Origin: Drosophila miranda | Lineage: Eukaryota > Arthropoda > Insecta > Diptera > Drosophilidae | DNA: 64,000 bases | Direction of reading: 5' to 3' | Assembly (NCBI RefSeq): GCF_003369915.1 | Contig: NC_046674.1 | Location: forward strand, 6,696,001-6,760,000 | Shown here: positions 10,940 through 25,333 of the stretch, piece after piece | Position numbering within the stretch: position 1 is the stretch's first letter | Layout: each line of letters begins with the position of its first letter | The notes under the pieces: model-generated | Database searches by the model: none | What the model saw: the letters and a program-made list of their open reading frames with translations, nothing else | Told to the model about the DNA's origin: nothing | Made by a program: the position numbers and the translations under genes

Positions 10940-12621
10940 ATGACTTGTGGAGCATGTCGTGGGCGCAAAGACAAAGGTATAAAGTGTCTTATAGCAGCGT
11001 TGGATACGATTAAAGAGCACGCCTTAAGTAAGTTAAAGTAAATTTGTTTTGGGAATATAATTAGAAAGGTTTTCCATATAGTGATGCAACATGAGGCGGA
11101 GGAGAAGGACAAGACTATTGGAAGCCTGCAAGCCCAAAATGAAAAGCTGCACAGGGCTGTGGATCTCCTAAAAGAACGTCAGGAATCGCTGGCCGTTCTC
11201 CATGACGACAAGCGACGTAAAGTGTCGCCCAAGAAGTCCAAGGAAGATATTTCACCGCTTCCGCAAAGTCAGAGCTCGCTGAACATGAATATAGCACTCA
11301 ACAGCATAGAGCTCTCTGATGAAGACACAGAAGAGCAGGAAGACGAAAGCATAGCGGAAACCGAGGCTCCATCCATTGGCAGTCCTCGTAAGCTCAGGCC
11401 ACATCATCGCAAGCCTGATGTTAGGAATTTAGAGAATGTACAGCCCAATAACGTGACCAGTGTGAGCCAAAGCTGGCTCCGGAAGACACCCAAGAATATC
11501 GGAATGATGACCAAACTGTCATTGACGCACAGAGGTAGCAACCTGCAATTTAAGCAGACTCGTCTCAAATTCGATGGCAACAAGGCAAGTGGCAGCGAAA
11601 AAGATGTGATAGAAGAAAGTCCCAACCCAAGCCCAGGATCGAAACGTGCCCCGGCGTCTCGCTCCTTGCTGCAAAGGTATTTATCGAATAAACCCGTGTC
11701 TTTCCCTGTGTAATATCTTACGCCAAGCTTGCAGAACCGACATAGGCAACGCCTTAAACGAAGACAACTTCATCTTGAGCAGGAGCAACAGTGTCAACAT
11801 CAAAAATACCGACCCTAGCTTTCACATGGACGTAGAAAATTTCATTGGGATCGACAGTCTGCCTGATGTCAGCCTCGAACTACCCGTAATGCCGCCACCT
11901 GCTACACCTCCGCACCTGAAGATAGACAACTCAAGCGAGAGCGTAGTCATACTCACTCCTGCCACACAGGACATCATCTTCGTGAATGATAGCAGCGAAG
12001 ACATAAAAAAAATCGGCACAATGGATGTTCTAGCGGAGATTATGAAAGAGGACGACGATGCCTGTTCGTCTGCCTTGCTGCAGTACGAGAAGATAATGAT
12101 TGACCAACAGAAACACGTTCAACCCAATCCACAGAAAGTTCAGACTGCTCTCGCACCAGTCGGAGCCATAAAAGATGAGCCAATAACACAGCCAAACGAA
12201 GATCACGGCAATGAATCAACGAGACTTTCTGAAGATATTGAAAAATATATGATGGAGGAAGACGACAGCAAGGAATCTGAGGACGAGATTCCACGACCCA
12301 TTATGGTAAAAGATGAACCTGAATTGACACTCAAAGAGCGGTTCAACATTGAATGCGAGGAGTGCGAAAAGGTGAGTGCCCCAAAACACAGTTCCATGTG
12401 GTAGAAAGCATGTAAAGCCGCCTTTCCGTTTCTAGTTTATCAACTTCATGGGCTCCAACCTGAATGATGAAAAGATCCAACTCTATTTGAGCAAATGTAA
12501 ACACAACAATGAACGAACTGGGTCGCCGCCAGGCTTTTGGAATCCCCACATGGTTTCCTTTGCCGAAGACGATCCACGCAATGAGGTCTTGATTGACACT
12601 CGCTTTAGAGACCAGCGATAA
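10940..12621 (+). CDS. CtIP: CtIP / Sae2 / Ctp1 family DNA end-resection factor
   Basis: Cofactor of the Mre11-Rad50-Nbs nuclease that starts resection of double-strand breaks. Exons: 10940-11027, 11082-11676, 11735-12371 and 12436-12621, giving 501 residues. The N-terminus holds a CxxC pair (CGACRG) and a heptad-rich helix (HEAEEKDKTIGSLQAQNEK), the region that oligomerises in the family. The middle is acidic, low-complexity and rich in Ser/Thr-Pro. The C-terminal Sae2 domain shows ECEECEKF, CKHN and SPPGFWNP, ending RDQR. The vertebrate CSRHR motif is reduced to CKHNNER here. The AATAAA at 12622-12627 directly follows the stop codon. Its 3' end faces that of Hpd. Confidence 0.88.
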
Positions 12622-12627
12622 AATAAA
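12622..12627 (+). terminator. Poly(A) signal of CtIP
   Basis: AATAAA directly after the TAA stop codon, so the CtIP 3' UTR is probably only tens of bases long. It lies within the 82-bp spacer to the convergent Hpd stop. Confidence 0.55.
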
Positions 12628-12703
12628 AATAACATCGGATGCCATTCCATTGAATTACCTGGATAATTCAATATATTTATCATTTGATATTATTATACAT
12701 AAT

Positions 12704-14240
<1,537 letters not shown>

Positions 14241-17200
14241 TATCACTCAGACTCAATTTATGCAAATCCTCTCCTCACACGCGATAAAGATTTCTACGTT
14301 CCGTTGATCTTACACGATCTACAAGTTGATTATGGCCTGAGCTGTGGCAAATCGGAGCTTTATATAGGGCCCCAGCCTCGACCAAGTTGATCAGGTGAAA
14401 ATCCTGTACTAATTTAAATAAGAGCCAAACTAGTATTTTGTTTATTTCATTCCGATGCTATATATATCGGAATATCTTAAGTATCTGGCTGTTGTTGTTC
14501 TTGTTGTTGTCATTGCTGTTTGCATATTTTAAGCGGAGATTGCAGAAATTTGTTTACTAGAACAGGTGGCGATGTTTTCCACAATACAGATACTGAATTT
14601 ATGCAATCAACAAACATGAATTGCGCTTTGCCCAAGTGGGACAGACAGGCCTCCTCCAAGTTTCTTCTTATCAAAGCGGCCTTACAAAGGTTCTCCGAAG
14701 CCAAAAATTGCACTTCCTTTAACCCGTTATATCCACAAATACATATCTCAACTCATTATGCAAAATGTGCTAGAATACCCTTAAATATTCATGAGACTGC
14801 CGGGCCGGCAGTCGAGTTCTGTGCGGAGATCCACACGCCGCAGCACAGTCCACAGTTGCCAAGTCACATTGAACTTGATTCCAGTTGCGAGCCCCCAAAA
14901 AGTAACAATACATAGTTGAACAGAGTGCTAATGCCATCCGGAGCTATTATTGTTATTGTTCCAGGGGATAATGTATATCACTATGGGAGCTGTTTTGCAT
15001 TAGAATTGCTTTGAAGTGCTCTGAAAATAAGCTACGAAAACTGGTTGCCCAAGAGCCAAGAAAGTTGTTTGTTGTTGTTTGCTTTGCCTTGGCACACGTT
15101 GGCCATAATTCATTTACTTTGTTTAGTTATTGCCGCAAATTGATTATTAATTGTGGGCTTAAGATGATTTCGATAGGAAATTGTTTAAGATTTGTCGTGT
15201 TTTTTCATTGTTCGGGGACCATCTGATTGAGTTATACTAAATATGTATCTCTTTATGTCTATAAATGGATTTAGAGAAGATCTTAGCTACTTCATTCTGC
15301 TTCGGCTTCGAAATTGCTATCCTTAAACCCTTATTTTGGCTCTTGCTCAACTTTATTGGTATTTGAGATAGGGCAGTTTCTCTTTATCATTTTGACTGAC
15401 GACTGATGTCAGGTGTTTGGCAACCATTCGACACACACATAAATTAAACGGTTCCCACTCCCGTAGCTTCGATTTATGCTTTCTGAGGGCTACTCTAAAA
15501 ATACTAGAGCACATGGCGTATGAGCAATTCAGGCAGCTAAGCATTCATGATTAGCCCTAGACAAAGTCGCCCCAGCAGCTGGCTGGCTGGCAACGAGCTA
15601 ATGATGAACTGACAGTCCCCAAAAGAGACAGGGGGACTGTAAAGGTGGGGTGAGGAGCATGATATGGTCTAGTGCCCCATTGGCAGGAAGCCAAATCGAT
15701 GCTTGACATTTATTATGATTGGCTTATTAGGGCGCAGCGGAGGCGATAACCCGCTAACATTTGAAGGGGGGAGGTTGTACACTTGTCGCTTGATTGTGCC
15801 AGATGTGGCACAGTCCATTAAATAATATGGCTATTGAATTGATATAACCATGGACTGAGCTGGACTGAGTAGAGTAAAAATCTTTCTATAGGATCCCTAG
15901 ACCATATTCGACCTGGGAAAGTTCGACTGTATATCATATTACCATCACTCTGTCCACTTAATGAACTCAAATACCCTCATTTCTTAGCTCCGAGTAGTGT
16001 TGGTTCCTCCTAGTACACCTGTCACAACCTGAGTTCCATTAGTCATAGAATCTTACCCACACCAGTCCTATCCCAACAAAATATACAACCCCCGCTCCTG
16101 CATCTTCCCCGCAAGGAGGGCATCCACCAGTCTCCCACCGGACTTGCCATTAGCTAAACAAACTTTTGTCCTTGGCGAAACAACGGTGGTTCGTTCTCCG
16201 CGCTCCTCGGGTTTGCTCTCGGGTTGCTCGGCTCTGATGTGGGAAGCCTGTTGCATTGCTGGCTGGGAGAGGAGGATTGTATTTCCAAGGCGCGCTCTCT
16301 CTCTCTCTCTGTCTGTCTCTCTCTCTGCACCGTTGGTCTGGCTTCCACTCTCCCTTTGTTTCGCTGGCTCGCCACGCAGAGAGCCGAACGAGGACAGCGT
16401 TGCCAGCAGGAAAAAGTTTGCGTCTGCTTAGGGGTTGCGTTGCGTGTGGAAGGGCTTATGTACGTTCGGGTCTGGTGGTGACGCCTGGGCGGGCAAAGGA
16501 CACGGCACGGCAGACAGGAGAAGGATATGAGTTTCTATTGTTGTTGCCATAGCCGCAAGCTGTCGCCGGTCTACGTCACGCTTTCCATCCTTCCTTCAGT
16601 CGCGTTTAATGCGCTTCCAAAACAACAGCCCCAGACACAGGCACCAGGCACGAAGCACCAAGCACCAGGCACATTCAGACTCTCGGCTAAAAAACCAAAT
16701 CACAAATCTGTTTGTTCAACTTAAGTGGGTAACAACTACCAAATTATTCATGTGTATTGCTATAATTCTATTAAAAAACGAACGAAACGAAAAAAAAACC
16801 CCCCTCCGAACGTACTTGAACTGTCGCTGGTTTTGTGTATAAATCTAAAAAAATCATTTGTCGCCATCTCTATTTTTTCGCCCCAAACCACGTTTTTGTT
16901 GTGTTGCTTCTGTGGAAATTTATGTTAAACTTTTTTCTAAATATTGACAAATTCGTTCGTCTCGCTATGCGATTAAAATCTTTATGCTAAAAAACGATCC
17001 AAAAACACCAAATCGCTGGCCCCGAACTGACAAGCGAAAACCCCCTGCCCAGAGCAAGACAAGAGACTTTTAAAAATTACAACATAAATTATACCGAAGA
17101 AAATATACACACACTGAACGGAATTTCTAGTTGGAGAATTAAAAATAGTTTATAGATGATATTTTTGCGATTTTGTTGATTGATTGTTTGGTGTGGAAAT

Positions 17201-20200
17201 GATCATAAATCTGCAGTGGAAGTGTGCCGTTCGGTGAAGCTTGAAAGCCGCTTGAACACCAGTGCTCCATAAACTGTGCACCGTTTTAGAGGTACTGCTG
17301 GAACTAGTTTAATGCTTGACGCGGCAAAAGGACAAAGTGTATTAATTCCCAGAGCAGAGAGAGAGAGAGAGCAAAACGAAAAGGGCATTGTGTACTATAC
17401 GCAAACACCTTGGGAGTGGAGTGGTGGGGAGTGGAGAGCATTTGTTTCATAAGCAGTTATTCTCTCAACAGTAGCTGCTGCCCTCTCTCGCGTTTTCTCC
17501 CTTCTTATCAATGCAGTTCTTTGTCTCGCTTGCACTTTACTTAGACTGAGAGCGTAAGCCGCCTTGCTCTCAGAGTACCCGCAAAGAGGAAGGCAAACAC
17601 AGTGATCAATCGCAAGGGCGTCTTGGGGCGTATGGTTCGCCTTAACTTTTTGTTACTGTTGTTGTGTTGTGTCCTTTTACGAGCAGAGATGGGATCTTAA
17701 TAGTTCTGTCATTTCCCCATTAAAGCCATCAAAACACTCTCTAGGACTTTCTTTCCCGTACTCCGCTGTACTTCGCAACATCGTTTTATCCCAAAAGCCC
17801 AAAGCCCCGTATAAATCCAAATATTTGTATGCAAATTTGCGAATTAAATTCAGTTTGCGTGCCAGAACTCAATCGTCAAGCTTTCGACAAGGCGGCCTTC
17901 CATTACTTGCCATTAGACGCGCCTCGCCCTTTGTGCGCCCTCATGTGCTGTGAGGGGAAGTCCCTTATTATGACATTACCACGGGGTAAATGAATGAGCC
18001 GTTGTTCCCGGCATGATTCACTTTTACCTTGACATGATTGGGGCGCAGCCAGCTCTTATCGTGCCTCAATGTCCTTTCTATTGCGGTGGCAGCAAGGTAT
18101 TAAGTTCTTTATGCCTGATGCCGTCATATAAATGATATTTCTGACGCTATTTACACGCCGACTTATAGTTTTAAGTATTGTGGTAGCTGGAAACCACATC
18201 AACCAGAAGGAAACTACAATCACCGCCCACAGATCTGATGGCAGAGCTACATTTAATGGTCTTGGGTAATTCTAGAAAGTAAGGTCCATAAAATGTCGCT
18301 TTCAAAACATGAAAATAGACGGGTTGTCCAGATTTACGATCCGCGACGGAGGGAGTGCCAGAAGGTGGGGACGGACCATCCATAGCAGGTTGCAGTAAGA
18401 CAAATAAACAAAAGATTGCTTCGAAAACTTCTTCGCCACGTCGTCTATGTGAATTTCTATTTTATTTTTAAACACACAAATTATGAAGACCCGAGACCGA
18501 GGCCCAGGGTATATAGAATAGATGCAGATCGCCATACATATATCTATTTAAAGGGATCGCCTCTGAGGCATTTAGGTAGGCATAAATTATACAAATATTT
18601 CCATGCGTGTCAGATATTGTTTGTTCGGTATGCCAAGGTATGCCGTCCATTTGTTTGTGGTGTCTTCTCTTGGGGGGAAAATGCTGCTGTCCTGTGTTCT
18701 GTTCTGCTTCGTTTCTAACAAATTACTGCAGCTTATTAAGTGCCATATTATTAATGGAGCATGATTCACAGGGGACTGACTGAATGATTGAATGTCCGTT
18801 GATAGCCGGCGCTAATCATTCGGGGGAAGCGAGTGTAAATTGAGCGAATAGTTTGTTTATAAACTGGAGGATGCTAGATGATCTCATAAACGATAATCCA
18901 GTACCTATTTTATGTAGAAGTACGAGTATAAATGCTTAATGAAGTAGTCCTGTTCATTAAAAAAGCTCTTGGACTCAATTTGTAAACGTTATCACGACCC
19001 GGTTTTTAAAGTGTACATATTTACAAGTATGTTTATCTATACCGGTACTTCTGTACATCCCTCTTTAAGATTTGCCCCCTTGCCCACTTTCTTGGTCACT
19101 TACCTTTAAATGCAGCCAGACCGTCGGCATTTGCTTTCATTAGTCGTCCGATTCGACATCCGACCAGGCAAACCACGCCTGCCTCCGCCTCTGGGCCGAC
19201 TGCGACTGCGACTGCGACGGTGACGGCAGCGTCGACTCGTAACGCTCAGAACGAATTTGCATAGGCTGAGAATCGGACGTGTGGCCCGTCGATCTTGATG
19301 CGAATACATCGCAGCGGTACGACAAATACTCATATTATATTTTTTCCAGTTCATTCCCGCCTCCTGTCGGGCGTGTGCGTGTGCCTGTGAAATCTGTAAC
19401 TTTTTATTTATGAGATGTGGAACCGCTGGATGGCTGCCCGATAAATTATTCCCAAGAATACCAGGCATTTTTTAGTGAAGAGAAATAATATCCACCAAAT
19501 TTCAAAGTCATTTATCAGATGAAAGCCGGCAGGCGAAGATGGTGTGCAATCATTTGAAGTGGATATGTGGAAACAAGAAATCTGTAAGATATGTGAAATG
19601 GCAACAAATGGTAATAAATAAGGAAGAGTGCACTCTACACTATAATCCTATAAAATATGAAACTGAATTCAAGAACTATTGGTGTAACAGAGATCTCTAA
19701 AATCATACAATTTTTTTTTTTTAATCAAGAAAATAAAATGATTTTGAAAAATATTAAAGTGAAGTTTAAAGTGAATTTTTTTTAAGAACCCAGAAATATT
19801 ATAAAACTATAACATCCAAAGCTAAATCTTAAAGAAAATAATAATCCTCGAAAGTTATGCGACTCTTATGGATCTTAGATACAAAACAGTTTCTCTTACA
19901 CTCATATCTCGTATGAACACAATGCCATGTCGCACCCAATTACTCCAGTAAAAGGGAAATAAAATCTATAAAATGATTTAACAATCGCAAAATGCCAACA
20001 AACCAATCAGCTGTAAAGTGCATAAGACGAAAGTTGTTCGTGTGGAAAACTAACGCGTACAGAGACTGAACCATATATGTAACTCGAGTCTATATTCAGA
20101 TCACGACCGCATTTCTAACCCAAGTATTTGTTCTGTTCCGTGCATCTCATATCCAACCATGCGACTTATAGATCGTCTCCGATTGCTGCGACTGCGACTC

Positions 20201-20297
20201 CGACCACAACGAGGCACCAACTAAGCCAAAATAAAACGCCAATAAAATCAAACGAATTAATGTGATAATTGGCGAGCAAAAAGCAACATTAGTCACG
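14241..20297. other. Gene-poor stretch between Hpd and the secreted Cys-rich gene
   Basis: I find no convincing coding exon here. A GC-rich, CT-repeat-rich block at about 16180-16610 (CTCTCT runs at 16297-16325) looks like a promoter or leader region and may hold an upstream non-coding exon of the gene starting at 20298, or be an enhancer. 14340-14400 is the Hpd upstream flank. AT-rich tracts lie at 19680-19860. The rest is unremarkable; it may be regulatory DNA. Confidence 0.4.
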
Positions 20298-23200
20298 ATG
20301 TGGAACCAAGTGGAATGCAACGGGTCTGCTGGGGAGGACTGTCTGTGCCAGAGACTGCGAGGTGCGACTGGGAGATCTCACGGAGACAGCGGAACGGCCC
20401 CGAGGGTCAGCCTCCCCTATCAGTCGAGCGCCACAATCCTGCTCCAATTGCTGCTGACGATCCTCTCACTAAGCTCCGTGCTGGCGGCGCCACAAACCTC
20501 CTGTATCATGTGCGACAAGGAGGACATCCGGCCCCGGGTGCCGCCCTACAGCGACAGCTACGAGGAATTCACCTTCGACCATCAGGTGTCCCAGCACGAC
20601 GCCATGGAGGCGCTGCGAAAGTTCAATGAGAGTAAGCAGACCACACCCCTGGGATGGGTTCCACATCCTCTCTGATCTGTCACCTGTCTTTTCTCCCATT
20701 TCAAGCACTTGGTCTGAAGAACGCCTGCAATACGATCAAGTGCGATCCGAATGTCTTGAAATATTGCCTGGGAAATCAGGTAAGGATCGGTGACGAGACT
20801 CCCTCCATTCAATGTAAACATTTCGATTTTGATTTTGATTTCGCCTTTCAGTTCATCAACGATCATTGTTGGTGCGAGCTGCAGCACAGAGAAGGTTAGT
20901 ACAAAGAGTGCGAGTATTTACCCAAGATGATGTTTATGACTTGCCACTAGAGTCTCGGCACATGGCGCCCATGCAACAATAAGCAAACTCTGCCACACAG
21001 TCTCTCACAGTGAACACCGTCGAGTGCTACTAACCCACTTGCAGAGGCACAGACAGACCCAGAGTCTGAGGCAGTTATCCAAAGAGCTTCATTATTGGGG
21101 GGGGGGGGGGAGTGGGGGTTGGCCCTTAACAAGCGGCCATCACGCAAGCCACTGATGACGCAACAGTTGGGGTGGGGGTGGGGAGAGAGTCTTGGCCACA
21201 AAACTGTCCCATGGTCTGGGATCTACTTGGAATAGAATGTGATAATTGGAGTCAGAATAAGGCCGTTCTCTTCGGCTTCGGCCGGCACGTGATGCGGTGC
21301 GGTGCGGTGCGGTGCGGAAGTCGTTAAGCCTGGTCCAGGCCACTGATTGAACCGCAACCTAATGCCGCTGCACGCTTCATTGCACTGCTTTGCATTAAGT
21401 ACCAAAGACAGTGAAGCCTCTATGGAGGTAACTGCCACTAGATATTGATTCACAGAATGCTTGACAATTTTAGGAGGTTTTGTTTGGAAATACTGTGAGC
21501 TATAATATTCAAACATTTTCTAGATTTATCTTCCATAGCGTGTAGCCCCTGTAACCGGATTCTTTCGGCATTCCAAATGTCCAAGCGTCAGTTTATAATT
21601 CACTCTTTATAGTATTATTTGTTTCTTTTCGCTTTTCCCTCTGTCTTGATGTGCATTCTGCACCGAGTAGGGGGAGGGGGTTAAAGACCCCACCCCACCC
21701 CACCCCCCCCCCCCCCGCCCCCCCCCGTTTTAGTGGGTTCGGCGCTTAGATTGTCTACAGTTGAATGATTTTCTTCAAGGCGTGCACAGTTTTCCATTCC
21801 GCTGTAGTTTTCCTCTTTTCAAATGCACTCGCCTTTAAATTGTTTTTTCTTGTGTGTGCGCCTCACTCATTAAATTCAATTTTGTTAATTTTTCTTTATG
21901 TGCTTTGGGCTTGTTGGGCATTTCAGTTACTGGGCTGATAACTGGGCGAAGGTTTTCCGGACAATAAAAACGATTGCATTTAGTTTTGCGCTGCATTCAT
22001 TTTATAATCAGTTATTAACTTCTCAAATATTTATGAAAGTCTCCGTTCTCAGGACCGCTATCAGAGGACATTCAATTGGGGTTCTTACGAGTTTATTGGT
22101 TTAAGCTATACGCAAAGGTATCTCCAAAGGCCCCAATACAGGCATTCGCCCTGTTGTTGCTTCGGTGCTTGCCCGAGTATCTACAATATTTATATATGTA
22201 CATATGTATTATTTGCTACATTTATGAGTAGTACTTATTCTCGAGTACGAGTACTATCACTGACCTAAACTCAACCGTCCTTATCTCTCACTCTCAGCCC
22301 CCTCTTATCGGGTGCAAAAATCTCTGCCCTAACAGACAGTTTGACTGTTTCCAGCGTACCTTAAAATATATACATATATATATTATATGTATTTGCACTT
22401 ATTTTATTTATGTTTATGCAAACGGCTGCCCTGACGAGCTTCCTTTAGTATTCCATGGGCAGTTCCTCTAGCCATCGATGATGGGGAACGTGCCTGAAAT
22501 ATCAATCGTAAAACACCTGTCCAGCGTTGAATGAATGAAATGAAGTGCCTCTGGGTGGGTGGCTATAGCCATATAGCCATAGACTGGACCCTCCCGATGA
22601 CCATTGTTAGGTGCCGGTTGTAGCACTCACAATTTGAATTTGAATTTGAATATTTCCATAATTTTGCGCCATTAAATTGGATAGATTTCGCGGTGTTTTT
22701 TCGAGGGGATATTTCGTGCACGCAAACACTTCCCTTCCCCAATTATTGGCACTGTCAATAATACTATAGTTTTTCGAATGTTGACAAATGAAATGTGATT
22801 CATACCACTAAAAATCAAGTTTAAGCCAATTTTCGAGTCATTAAATTATCGCATAAATCAGTCTAATGTGAGAATAGTGCCTTGTTTCAGTGTAATCCAG
22901 TGTAATCAATCATTTGCAAATAGGTTTTTCCTACGCCAACGATCTGTCGATTTGTATTTTAGCCGGGATCGTCCTCGCCCCGTCAGCTGTCGCCAAAGAT
23001 TAACAACAATTGCGAGCGCAATCACAAAATTGAACCAACATATTACACTCCAGGCCCCAGGCCCCCGGCCCCAGGGCCCCACTCCATGTCTGTTTGCATT
23101 AACTAATAATTATTTAATTGGATAAATATTTGCGACACGAAGCAACAAAAATTACCATATACATATGTACATATGTATGTATTCCCTCTGTGTGTGGGTC

Positions 23201-24889
23201 TGGTCTGGGATGTTCTAATAAATGTAGACATGGAACTTCATAAAATTCAACACGTTGAGTTCCCATAAACAAATACGCATCTATAAACAGGCCAGCAGAA
23301 CAACAGTGTTACGATCCGATCGAGAAACAATATGTTTCATATTTAGTCGCTCAGCCTCACTCCTCCCTCCAGCCAACACCCTCCTGCCACCACAGTTTAT
23401 ATTTTTTTGAACAATTTTGTGGGCTGTGTTGATTTTTGTGCTGATTTTTGTGCCTCTCCATAAACATATTCTGTTTTATTGGTTTCCGTTTCTACTCAAA
23501 GTGAAAAAGTTTCATAAATTTAATATCTAAATTAAGTGGTTTCCATTAGAAATAGGTAAATATTGTACATTATTCCGAAATAGGAACAGACATGAACAGA
23601 TCTGATCTGGAAGCAGATTCCACTAAATAAATATACAATATTTAATATATCCCCCAGTACGTGATATAAGTTTTTATGATTGGCATAGACAGCTGAGTAC
23701 ACACTCGTAAAGACGTAGGAATTATTTTTTTTGGTTGGAGTGTCGAATTTTGTAGGGTCAGGAAATGGGGTCGCTGCGATATGGAAGAGTGCCTATTCCA
23801 ATTATAGTACATAGATCTTTTTTTTCCTATAATATTAAACCACACTATTTGATTGCTTTTTACAGAGGGTCTGCCTTTTGTGCCTCACATATGCTATGCC
23901 GATGAAAAGGTTCATAGACCGTCCATTGGTTCCTGTTTCCTCTTCGACGAGGTCAAAGAATGCTGCTGTGCACCTGCCTGGGCCAAGAAGTGTAAGTACC
24001 AGATACAAATAGAGATTCGCATGAATTCGAATGAGGCATCCACTGCCACTGGCACTGCCATCGTGTGTGTGTGTGGAGTCACAATATCTAATGCTAGATG
24101 CTAAATCGCTGGCCACTCACACATGGCCAGGGATTAACAAAGCAATGCTAATTTAATACTGTAAATATACTTTTTCAATGATTCCATTTCCACACGGCGC
24201 CTTCGATAAATAAACAAATACCAAAAACAACAACAACAACAATAATAGGCAGCAAAATCATCCAATATTCCATAGCCCTCTCTCCTCTGTCCATTCACTA
24301 GACCGAAAATCGAATCATGCTAATTATATTTAGTTTAGAATGCTAATTGATATCGCTCACACAGCATTTGCTGCTGGCCGTCAGGAATCAGAGAGAGATG
24401 GAGAGAGCGAGGAGAGAGTTTTAAATCATAAAATATAGCAACGAATGAGGAGATTTGCTTATACAAAATTGGCAACTATAAATTTAAAAGGGTAATTAGC
24501 CTTGGCTGTATATTATTGCTGAGTAGTTTATAATACCAAGAACTTGTTGAGCTTTTGAGCAGCTCCAGACTCGCATAGAAAATAAACATAACACTCTGGC
24601 TAAATGGAGGGCTTGCTCGTTAATACGGAAAAAGCTGTAAAAACAAATACATATCATTTAGCAGATGGCCATTAAAAGCGAGTGCTATAGATTTTCTCTA
24701 CCATATCGAAACCACATTTCTGACATAACTTCTAAGCTGCATATACTATACATGTACATATTTGCATTATTTCCAGGGCGACACATCTCGGGGAGTTCGC
24801 GGAGCCAAAACCCACCAAAAATACTAATAACTTTGCTGTTTGTATTCAGTTTACTCCACTGGATGGGCCGGAGAGGGCCGACTTGTTAA
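20298..24889 (+). CDS. Unrecognised secreted or surface-anchored Cys-rich protein
   Basis: Five exons: 20298-20631, 20706-20779, 20852-20894, 23866-23991 and 24777-24889, all in frame, giving 229 residues. The N-terminus has a long polar stretch and then a strong hydrophobic signal (TILLQLLLTILSLSSVLAAP, residues about 50-70) with a likely cut after Ala. The mature part has about 16 cysteines, including SCIMC, NACNTIKC, CLGN, DHCWC and VKECCC. The C-terminus has a second hydrophobic segment (ILITLLFVFSLLHW) with a short tail, consistent with a GPI signal or single membrane anchor. Introns 3 (about 3.0 kb) and 4 (about 0.8 kb) are long. I do not recognise the family; small toxin-like or Ly6-type folds are possible, but spacing does not settle it. 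20298 is the first in-frame ATG. Confidence 0.8.
20895..23865 (+). other. Large intron of the secreted Cys-rich gene
   Basis: Intronic, with no coding exon seen. It holds low-complexity blocks: a G run near 21098, a GGTGC-type pentamer array at about 21292-21316 and a long C-rich run at about 21690-21727. Their purity suggests unstable simple repeats. Confidence 0.6.
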
Positions 24890-25333
24890 AGCTGGGAGAG
24901 ACCTCGTTGGGGGACAGAGAGTGTAAAATTTGTAAAAGATAGTCATAGTGATGTAGGATCTAGATGTAACGCGGTTTATCGAATAAGTGTACTTAGTTCA
25001 ACCAATGTCCAATGGAAATCAAACCTACTTGCTAAGCATATATTTAAGCGTTAATAAATACATTTTTATAGAGCTAACCGGCTGTAGTTAGCGTTTGTGT
25101 GGAGCTTAGACGACTAAATAATGAAGCTATAACTGCAGACGCGCATTGTAAAAAGGAAACATGTCGATGAACAAAAAATTAAAAAATAGTCTTTAACACA
25201 TGCCAGGCCTTTCCGTTCAGCAACAGTAATCGGCCAGTAATGACCATCATTCGCTTATGGGCTAACGTTCAACTTAATTACTAAAAACGGTCCACTAATC
25301 CTCGAGTTCAGCAAGTCTATAGTCTCCTCGGTT

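Noticed and set aside
16144-16552. Overlapping short open frames in the CT-rich block
   Set aside because: Kept open by CTCTCT repeats and all frames look alike; more likely leader or promoter DNA.
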